From NCBI GenBank assembly GCA_028712095.1, contig JAQTQU010000004.1, positions 1 to 34,663 on the forward strand: a stretch of 34,663 nucleotides of DNA, written 5' to 3'. The stretch comes from Candidatus Peribacteraceae bacterium (GTDB lineage: Bacteria > Patescibacteriota > Gracilibacteria > Peribacterales > Peribacteraceae). The first letter of the stretch is position 1, and the number at the start of each line of letters is the position of its first letter. Of this stretch, positions 11,226 to 17,904 are shown in pieces. The position numbers were made by a program, and so were the translations under genes. Below the pieces are notes generated by a model. It was not told the origin of the DNA, searched no databases, and saw only the letters and a list, made by a program, of their open reading frames with translations.

Positions 11226-11998
11226 GGTGGCTTGCCGTGCGCATCCTTCCGCTCCACACACCGATTCTCAACGATGGCGACGATCTCGTCGGCATTTTCG
11301 CGCAGAGTGCTTCGTTCGAGGAGGGTGACGTTCTCGTGATTTCATCGAAGGCCATTGCCACGGTGGAGGGCGCACGGATCGACCTCACAAAAATTTCAGT
11401 GACACCAGAGGCCGAGGAATGGGCGAAGCGCAGTGGCCGCTCTGCGGCTTTCCGGCAGGCCGTTCTCAATGAAGCAAAACGTCTGAATGGAAAAGTGGTG
11501 GGCGGAAGCGAACTCGCCATGCTGACGGAACTCAAGCCCGAAGGACTGGAGGGTACGTTGCTCGTTCCCAATGCCGGACTGGATCAGTCGAACGTGCCCG
11601 AAGGCTTCTGCATCGGCTGGCCGGTTGATCCGCTCTCCTCCGCCAGTGCACTACGGGATGTTCTCTCTCAGGGAACGGGACAGCACCTCGCCGTGATCGT
11701 GAGCGACAGTTGCTGCCGGCCGCGGAGATGGGGCGTGACCGCGTTCGCCTTGGTCTGCGCAGGCATGGATCCCCTCTCACCACAGATCGGAAGAAAAGAC
11801 CTCTTCGGCCGTCCGCTCACGATGACCGTAGAAGCAGTTGCGGACCAGCTCGCCACGACCGCCAATGCGGTGATGGGCAACGCCGACCAGTCCATCCCCG
11901 CGGCGATCATCCGCGAACACGGTCTGCCCATGACGGATTTTGCCGGATGGGTGCGGGGGATCAATCCGGAGGAGGATTTATTTCAGGGAGCGTTCTGA
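11219..11998 (+). CDS. Coenzyme F420-0:L-glutamate ligase-like (CofE family) protein
   Basis: VLVISSKAIATVEG, NAGLDQSNVPEG, VIVSDSCCRPRRWG, LFGRPLTMTVEAVADQLATTANAVMGNADQSIPAAIIR resemble CofE motifs; overlaps the upstream gene by 7 nt. Confidence 0.8.
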   Translation: MVRWLAVRILPLHTPILNDGDDLVGIFAQSASFEEGDVLVISSKAIATVEGARIDLTKISVTPEAEEWAKRSGRSAAFRQAVLNEAKRLNGKVVGGSELAMLTELKPEGLEGTLLVPNAGLDQSNVPEGFCIGWPVDPLSSASALRDVLSQGTGQHLAVIVSDSCCRPRRWGVTAFALVCAGMDPLSPQIGRKDLFGRPLTMTVEAVADQLATTANAVMGNADQSIPAAIIREHGLPMTDFAGWVRGINPEEDLFQGAF

Positions 11999-12001
11999 CC
12001 A

Positions 12002-12718
12002 CTAGACGTAATCCTCGCTGTGGACCCGTTCTTTGGGGATATTCCACTCACTCAAGGCTTTTTCTTTCGCCGCTTTCACCATCTCGGGCCCTCCGCAGAC
12101 GTAGACGCTGCGCTCTGGCAGATCGTTGATCACCTGCTCCGCCACGTCCTGCACATGGCCTGTTCGGCCCTTCCATGAAGATGACGGCTGACTGAGCGAA
12201 ACGTGTATGTGAACGTTCGGATGCCCCTTGGCAATCGCTGCGAGCTCTTTGGTCCAGAACAGATCTTCCTCTTTTCGTACGCAGAACATCAGATCCATCG
12301 GCCGCGCATCACCCTGATGCAAGGTCTCAACCAGATGTGAACGCAGCGGAGCGATGCCGGAACAGGTCGCGAGAAAGAGCAGTTTCTCCTCCCCTTGCCC
12401 CGCGAGCGTAAAGTTGCCCAGCGGCCCCTGGAACGTCACATCGTCCCCTTCTTTCAGCATCTCGGAGATCCATCGTCCCGCGCGACCGCCCTGCTTGATC
12501 TTGGCAACGAAGAGAAGCTGCGACTCACTGGGCGCGGATGCAATGGAGAACGCGCGACCCTGCACGTCAGAAGAATTGTCGATCAGCGGAACCTGAAACA
12601 TGACGAATTGTCCCGCCTGAAACGAAAAACCATCCGGCTTCGCGAGCGTGAATTCGTAGACATCGTGCGCGATCTGACGGTGGCCGGTGCAACGGGTGGA
12701 GTAGGTGGGAATGGGCAT
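12002..12718 (-). CDS. FAD/NAD(P)-binding oxidoreductase, ferredoxin-NADP reductase-like
   Basis: FAD motif GRAFSIAS, nucleotide-binding LFLATCSGIAPLRSHL, C-terminal VYVCGGPEMV. Confidence 0.88.
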   Translation of the reverse strand: MPIPTYSTRCTGHRQIAHDVYEFTLAKPDGFSFQAGQFVMFQVPLIDNSSDVQGRAFSIASAPSESQLLFVAKIKQGGRAGRWISEMLKEGDDVTFQGPLGNFTLAGQGEEKLLFLATCSGIAPLRSHLVETLHQGDARPMDLMFCVRKEEDLFWTKELAAIAKGHPNVHIHVSLSQPSSSWKGRTGHVQDVAEQVINDLPERSVYVCGGPEMVKAAKEKALSEWNIPKERVHSEDYV

Positions 12719-12830
12719 GGAGGTTTGAGAGGTGAGAAAGGTTAGAGAGGCCGGAAAGGTTGGAGAGGTTCTTGAATAGTCTACCTCTCAGGCCTTCCTC
12801 ACCTCTACAACTTCTCTCACTTCCCTCATA
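12719..12830. repeat. Inverted polypurine/polypyrimidine repeat, short-loop version
   Basis: Purine arm GGAGGTTTGAGAGGTGAGAAAGGTTAGAGAGGCCGGAAAGGTTGGAGAGGTT, short loop, pyrimidine arm ACCTCTCAGGCCTTCCTCACCTCTACAACTTCTCTCACTTCCC. Confidence 0.8.
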
Positions 12831-12837
12831 TCTTCGT

Positions 12838-13437
12838 TCACAACTTCACTTCCCCCACCTCAATCATCTGCAGCACCCTCGGGTACCACTCTTTCTCCAG
12901 CTCCTGTACGCGCTTCTGGAGCGACTCGGGAGTATCACCGGGCAGGACGGGGCACATTTTTTGCAGGAGTACCCGGCCGGTATCCACGCCCTCGTCCATC
13001 AGATGAATACTGACGCCGCTCTCACTGTCGCCTGCGGTCAGTACCGCATCGTGCACATGATGGCCGTACATCCCCTTGCCGCCGTGCTTCGGCAGGAGCG
13101 CGGGGTGCACGTTGATGATCCGGTTCTTCCAGGTTTCAATGAACCACGAGGAGAAAATAAACATCCAGCCCAGAGCCGCAATGACCGTCTGCTTGTCCGC
13201 GCCCAGAGACAAGATGGCTTCGTGCACACGGAAATCGAACTCCTCGCGGGTCTGACCCTTCACACGTTCGACGATCGTGTACGGAAGCCCGGCCGCCTTC
13301 GCCTTGTCGATGCACGCCTTGTCCGGACTGTCTGTCACAAGACCGAGACACTTCGCCATGAGCTCGCCGCGCTTCTGCGCTGCGATGACGGCCTGGAAGG
13401 TCGTGCCGCGGGAGGAACTGAGGACGACGAAGCGCAT
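12838..13437 (-). CDS. purN: Phosphoribosylglycinamide formyltransferase
   Basis: Formyltransferase signature INVHPALLPKHGGKGMYGHHVHDAVL...SGVSIHLMDEGVDTGRVLLQKMCPV. Confidence 0.88.
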   Translation of the reverse strand: MRFVVLSSSRGTTFQAVIAAQKRGELMAKCLGLVTDSPDKACIDKAKAAGLPYTIVERVKGQTREEFDFRVHEAILSLGADKQTVIAALGWMFIFSSWFIETWKNRIINVHPALLPKHGGKGMYGHHVHDAVLTAGDSESGVSIHLMDEGVDTGRVLLQKMCPVLPGDTPESLQKRVQELEKEWYPRVLQMIEVGEVKL

Positions 13438-13438
13438 G

Positions 13439-13672
13439 CTGAGGTTGGAGAGGTAAGAGAGGTTGGAGAGGTTAGAGAAGCCTGAGAGGTTGGAGAGGTT
13501 AGAGAAGCCTGAGAGGTAAGAGAGGTGAGAGAAGTCTGAGAGGAAAGGTTAGAGAGGTTAGAGAAGCCTGAGAGGTAAGAGAGGTGAGAGAAGTCTGAGA
13601 GGAAAGGTTAGAGAGGTTAGAGAAGTCTGAGAGGAAAGGTTAGAGAGGTTAGAGAGGCTAGAAAAGCGAAAG
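13439..13672. repeat. Purine-only tandem repeat tract
   Basis: About 230 bp built from GAGAGGTTAGAGAAG/CCTGAGAGGTAAGAGAGGTGAGAGAAGTCTGAGAGGAAAGGTTA units of about 60 bp, themselves made of 7-9 bp GAGAGGT-like modules. Confidence 0.93.
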
Positions 13673-13675
13673 AAG

Positions 13676-14035
13676 CTAACGGAAACAGGAAGCACGCAGA
13701 CGAGAGATCAGATATCCGACGCGAGCAGTTCGATCATCCGCTTCCAGTTTCAATTTTTCGCTGATGTAATGAAGATCGAATGACAAAACAAATTGATAGT
13801 GCAATTCCTCAAGTGAGCAGAGAGCTGTTTCATAGTACCTCGCCTGTTCTTTTTTGGAATCTTTCGCACTGCCTTCGGCGATGTTGGTCGGTACGCTCGC
13901 GGATGAACGGCACATTTGATCAACAAGCCTGAAACGCTCCTCGTTCGGAAACGATTTCGTCAGCTCGTATGTCCAAAGACACAATGCATGGGCCTCTTTC
14001 CATGCCACTAAGCGCTGATATGGTCGTTCCGCCAT
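13676..14035 (-). CDS. Four-helix-bundle protein (S23/23S rRNA intervening-sequence family)
   Basis: LVAWKEAHALCLWTYELTKSFPNEERFRLVDQMCRSSASVPTNIAEGSAKDSKKEQARYYETALCSLEEL matches the typical family pattern. Confidence 0.92.
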   Translation of the reverse strand: MAERPYQRLVAWKEAHALCLWTYELTKSFPNEERFRLVDQMCRSSASVPTNIAEGSAKDSKKEQARYYETALCSLEELHYQFVLSFDLHYISEKLKLEADDRTARVGYLISRLRASCFR

Positions 14036-14039
14036 ATAA

Positions 14040-14080
14040 ATAGTGTACCTCTCAGGCCTCCCTCACCTCTACAACTTCTA
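14040..14080. repeat. Pyrimidine arm of the polypurine inverted repeat (second locus)
   Basis: AATAGTGTACCTCTCAGGCCTCCCTCACCTCTACAACTTCT is almost identical (2 mismatches over about 39 nt) to AATAGTCTACCTCTCAGGCCTTCCTCACCTCTACAACTTCT at about 12776. Confidence 0.88.
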
Positions 14081-15196
14081 TAACTTCGAAACAAACTCAT
14101 CAAACAGATAATTGGCGTCTTCCGGACCCGGCGTGGCCTCGGGATGAAATTGCACCGAAAGGAATCGTCCTGACTCGTGACGAATCCCCTCCACTGTTCC
14201 GTCATTGGCGTTGGTAAACCAGATGTGCCACCCCTTGGGTAGCTGATCCGGCTTCACCGCAAAGCCGTGGTTCTGGCTCGTGATGATGCACTTCTTGGTA
14301 GGCTTGCCTTGCGTATCGTGCTCAATGCAGGGCTGGTTCACGCCGCGATGCCCGTACTTGAGCTTAAAGGTATCGCCGCCGATGGCGAGCGCGAGCAGCT
14401 GATTGCCGAGACAAATGCCGAACGTGGGGAGATTCTTCCCGATGCTCCACTGAATCTGCCGGATCGTCGCATCGCACTTTTTGGGATCGCCGGGGCCGTT
14501 ACTGATGAACACGCCGTCGTACTTCAGTTCGGATGATGCGAGGTCATAATCCCACGGAACGCGGTGCACGGTGACTCCCCTCTTGAGGAAACTCCTCAGG
14601 ATGTTGTTCTTGATACCGCAGTCGAAGACGATGACCGATTTGCCGGATGCGTTCTCTTTTGGTTCGTACGTTACGGGCTCTTTGCAGCTCACCTCGGCAA
14701 CCAGATTTTGTGCATTCGGATCCGCAATGTCCGCCACTTTCCACTTTCCACTTTCCACTTTCAATTTCGCATCGTCCGTAACGATGCGACCCAGCATCAC
14801 CCCATGCTCCCGCAGCTTCTTCGTCAGCGCCCTCGTATCCACCCCCGTGATGGCGGGGATCTTGTGGTGCTCCAGCCAGCGCGGGAGGGAACTGGCAGCA
14901 GCCTGATGACTAAAGTGCTCGCTCCCTTGCGCCATGACGACGCCGCGCACATGAATGCGCTCGCTCTCGAGGTTCTTCGCAAATCCGTACGCGTTCTTCT
15001 CCTCCGTCGGCACGCCGTAGTTGCCGATGAGCGGATACGTGAACACGAGGATCTGCCCCTCGTAACTGGGATCGGTGAGGCTCTCGGGGTACCCCGCCAT
15101 GCCCGTGTTGAAGACGACCTCACCGTCGCTCTCGCCCGCAAAACCAAACGACTCCCCCTCGAAGGTGGTGCCGTCTGCGAGAACAAGAGTGGCCAT
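14078..15196 (-). CDS. carA: Carbamoyl-phosphate synthase small (glutaminase) subunit
   Basis: MATLVLADGTTFEGESFGFAGESDGEVVFNTGMAGYPESLTDPSY; glutaminase motifs FGICLGNQLLALAIGG and QFHPEATPGPED. Confidence 0.96.
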   Translation of the reverse strand: MATLVLADGTTFEGESFGFAGESDGEVVFNTGMAGYPESLTDPSYEGQILVFTYPLIGNYGVPTEEKNAYGFAKNLESERIHVRGVVMAQGSEHFSHQAAASSLPRWLEHHKIPAITGVDTRALTKKLREHGVMLGRIVTDDAKLKVESGKWKVADIADPNAQNLVAEVSCKEPVTYEPKENASGKSVIVFDCGIKNNILRSFLKRGVTVHRVPWDYDLASSELKYDGVFISNGPGDPKKCDATIRQIQWSIGKNLPTFGICLGNQLLALAIGGDTFKLKYGHRGVNQPCIEHDTQGKPTKKCIITSQNHGFAVKPDQLPKGWHIWFTNANDGTVEGIRHESGRFLSVQFHPEATPGPEDANYLFDEFVSKL

Positions 15197-15275
15197 GCGT
15201 CGGGCGCAGGGTACACGAAGAAGAACCGGCGCTCTACCCGATCCAATAGTTTCTCTGTGTACCTGTCAGGACGCC

Positions 15276-15590
15276 TTAGACTCCCCCGAAGGCCAGCAGC
15301 TTGTCGATACGCTTGTGATAGCCGTCAATCAGCCGGAACACAGGATTCGTCACGATCTGAAGCGGCGTCTCGATGGCCCGCCTGCCAAGGGCAAGCGATC
15401 CTTTTGCAAAGTTTGTGGGAGCTGTGAGCACTGCCCGCGCCGCATGCTTGGCTGCGTACCCGATTCCGCCGATGGTCTGGCCCACGTAATGGAACCACCC
15501 CGGCGCCTCTGTCTTGACGCCAGCTTTACCGGATTCTTCAGGTGAGGGCGGCCGGAAGAGGTTGAGGGGGTTGAGGCTCTTGAGATTCAT
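15276..15590 (-). CDS. Hypothetical 104-aa Gly/Ala-rich amphipathic protein
   Basis: MNLKSLNPLNLFRPPSPEESGKAG...; start moved from the ORF track 15695 to ATG 15590, just downstream of the TTGACA-N17-TACAAT promoter. Confidence 0.65.
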   Translation of the reverse strand: MNLKSLNPLNLFRPPSPEESGKAGVKTEAPGWFHYVGQTIGGIGYAAKHAARAVLTAPTNFAKGSLALGRRAIETPLQIVTNPVFRLIDGYHKRIDKLLAFGGV

Positions 15591-15599
15591 ATTACCTCT

Positions 15600-15628
15600 A
15601 TTGTACAATCTATTGAGTTTTCTGTCAA
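15600..15628 (-). promoter_or_regulatory. Strong sigma70-like promoter TTGACA-N17-TACAAT
   Basis: Minus strand -35 TTGACA (15628-15623), 17-nt spacer, -10 TACAAT (15605-15600). Confidence 0.75.
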
Positions 15629-15647
15629 TATTTGACAAATCGCAGAA

Positions 15648-15676
15648 TTGACACTTAAACACATAAATAGTAGAAT
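15648..15676 (+). promoter_or_regulatory. Strong sigma70-like promoter TTGACA-N17-TAGAAT
   Basis: Plus strand -35 TTGACA (15648-15653), 17-nt spacer, -10 TAGAAT (15671-15676); about 20-nt leader to ATG 15704. Confidence 0.75.
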
Positions 15677-15703
15677 AGATGTGTTTCCTTTCCACCTATA
15701 GAT

Positions 15704-16942
15704 ATGTCTACAAACCCCGAGACATCTGAGGCACAGCAGGAGAATCCCACTCTTGCGGAACTCAATAGTGCCGCTTCTCCAGCCGGAACCGAACCTCTCC
15801 AACCAGAAACAGCGGATGGTGATAGTGGTATTCTTGTGGAAACTACAAATGCAAGTGTTACGCAGGAAGCAACTACGCAGAAAGGAATACTGCGTCGAAT
15901 TTTGGGCATCGGGAGGAATGTTGGGAAAAGTATCCGAAGAGCTGTCTTACCGAACAGAGAGGAACGGGCCTCAATGTCAGAGAGTGAGAAACTGACCCGG
16001 AGAAGGTTCCTTCAAATCGGGGGAGGAACGGCAGCCGCGGCAACGCTAGGTGGTGTCGGATATTCGCTCTGGCCAAAAGGGGGAAGAGGATTTAGTGCGC
16101 GTGAGACGGAGTCGAAGGTTGAGAACATAGACGAGGGACGCCCCGACTTTATACCCCTCGATGAATGGAGAAATACACTGACGCCAGCCCAACGGGACGC
16201 CATCCGCAAGCACAGTCAGGAAATGGCCAAGAAGGGGTCGATGTCGAGTACAGGAAGAGCCAAGGTACCCGAGGCCCACAAGCCGGAGCAGGGCACTGTG
16301 CGCGAAGGATTGGAGAATCTGAATAGTTTCTGGGGTGTTGCTCCGGTACCTGCTGCCGAAATTGCCGGGTGGATTGCTAATGCCATAGTGAGTGAACTCG
16401 CCATCCACCAAAAGCACCTCAAACTGACAAGGGAAATTACTGATCCCGGCTCTCCTGATATGTCCAAGAACAAGCGATACACCGCAATCAACCTTCCTGC
16501 CCATTCTGTTAAACAACTCAGGGAACTCCGGGATGAAATCAACGCCACAAAAGAGGCAGTGGAAGCAATGGGTGAAAGAGTTGACAATGGAGAACGAGCA
16601 ATTCGATTGGTAATACAGACTATTCTGGTTCTTCTTGGTACCGGCGCAAAACTCTCTGGCATCCTGACCTCACAAGGTCTGAAAACCGCAGTGGGAATCG
16701 GCGCGGCTTTCGGCATCAACAGATTAAGACCTGAGAACATCAGTCAGGCAGTGGCGCAACGAGTGATCAAGGATCTCGATAGACATCTCACACGAGTGAA
16801 AGATGCTCTCGACGATGCAATAAAAGCCGCTGCGACTGCACCTGCAGCCGCACCCGTTCCTTCTCCAGCACCTATTGCCCCCCAGGCCCCCCCCTCTCCT
16901 CTGCCCCCAGCATCCCCTTCTTCTCCCGCCTCCAATCCTTGA
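15704..16942 (+). CDS. Hypothetical 412-aa protein with an internal twin-arginine-like motif
   Basis: SESEKLTRRRFLQIGGGTAAAATLGGVGYSLWPKGG beginning near residue 92; Pro/Ala/Ser-rich C-terminus. Confidence 0.85.
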   Translation: MSTNPETSEAQQENPTLAELNSAASPAGTEPLQPETADGDSGILVETTNASVTQEATTQKGILRRILGIGRNVGKSIRRAVLPNREERASMSESEKLTRRRFLQIGGGTAAAATLGGVGYSLWPKGGRGFSARETESKVENIDEGRPDFIPLDEWRNTLTPAQRDAIRKHSQEMAKKGSMSSTGRAKVPEAHKPEQGTVREGLENLNSFWGVAPVPAAEIAGWIANAIVSELAIHQKHLKLTREITDPGSPDMSKNKRYTAINLPAHSVKQLRELRDEINATKEAVEAMGERVDNGERAIRLVIQTILVLLGTGAKLSGILTSQGLKTAVGIGAAFGINRLRPENISQAVAQRVIKDLDRHLTRVKDALDDAIKAAATAPAAAPVPSPAPIAPQAPPSPLPPASPSSPASNP

Positions 16943-16966
16943 TCAGAGTTGAGTGCAGAGAGAGAA

Positions 16967-17899
16967 TCAACCAAGTCCGATCAACCCAGGGATCGTCTTG
17001 AGAAACGCTCCAAGCTGATTGACGATTAACCACCATGCTCCTGTAGTGCCTGTCGTCCAAGCGAGACCGTATGTCACAAGTGCAGCCGTCCCGACAGAAG
17101 CAACGAGACTAACGGGATTGGAGAGTGCCGACCATCCTCCTTTGAGAACGCCGTCGAGAGCCGCGTGCGTTGCTTTGAAAGGAATACTGAAGATTGCCGC
17201 GGCCATTTTCAGTATCGAATCGAGTGTCCATTTCGCCGCATCAAGGAGTTTACCACCCGCAAATTTCAGCTTGTCGAGTGACCAGTGCCCAACTTTTCCG
17301 ACCCTTGTTGCAATTGATTCAGTCAGGCGGCCGACAAACCCTTTCTCCTCTGTTTTCGCTTTCCCGGTGAGCCCTTGAATCACATTGCCCGCAACATCCA
17401 GTGGAAGTGCGGGGAGAGTGATAGTACCCGCCAGCAGATCGCGAACCTCCGTGGCAGTGGAGGTGATAATGCTGCGCGGGATCTCGTACACATTTCCAAC
17501 CACTGGGATCTTTGAAATAGTATTCCTCGCAATCTTATCCAGCCCCCAGATCCCCAGAGCCGGAATGGGTGCTGCCGCGATGGCCCCGTACTTAAATACC
17601 TTGCCAAGGGGTTCTCGGACCGCCTCGCGCGAGGTGCGCCACAGCGTAGCGCTGACTTCGGGCCCTTCGCCATTTCCGTTCTCTCCGTTCTCCTCTTTAT
17701 TTTCAGCTTCCTGTTCCTTCAGGTATTCATCAATAATCTTCTTGCGCATTTCGGGTGTCACAGTGGGAGTAGACGCGCCATCACCACCTTCTTTCTTATC
17801 TTTCTTCTTCTCTTTCTCCTTCTCCCCTGCAGGCGCCTCTTGCTCCGCAGGCTTCTTTTTTTCTTTGGGTTCTGCCTCTGGTGAAGTCATTGTTGTCAT
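16967..17899 (-). CDS. Hypothetical 310-aa protein: charged Lys/Glu N-terminus, several hydrophobic/amphipathic segments
   Basis: Starts 5 nt after the stop of the 1.77k-aa gene (operon-like). C-terminus LVASVGTAALVTYGLAWTTGTTGAWWLIVNQLGAFLKTIPGLIGLG is hydrophobic. Confidence 0.85.
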   Translation of the reverse strand: MTTMTSPEAEPKEKKKPAEQEAPAGEKEKEKKKDKKEGGDGASTPTVTPEMRKKIIDEYLKEQEAENKEENGENGNGEGPEVSATLWRTSREAVREPLGKVFKYGAIAAAPIPALGIWGLDKIARNTISKIPVVGNVYEIPRSIITSTATEVRDLLAGTITLPALPLDVAGNVIQGLTGKAKTEEKGFVGRLTESIATRVGKVGHWSLDKLKFAGGKLLDAAKWTLDSILKMAAAIFSIPFKATHAALDGVLKGGWSALSNPVSLVASVGTAALVTYGLAWTTGTTGAWWLIVNQLGAFLKTIPGLIGLG

Positions 17900-17904
17900 G
17901 GCAA

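Noticed and set aside
13439-13672. Possible CRISPR array
   Set aside because: The repeats are contiguous, with no unique spacers between conserved direct repeats, and no cas genes are nearby; it is a minisatellite.
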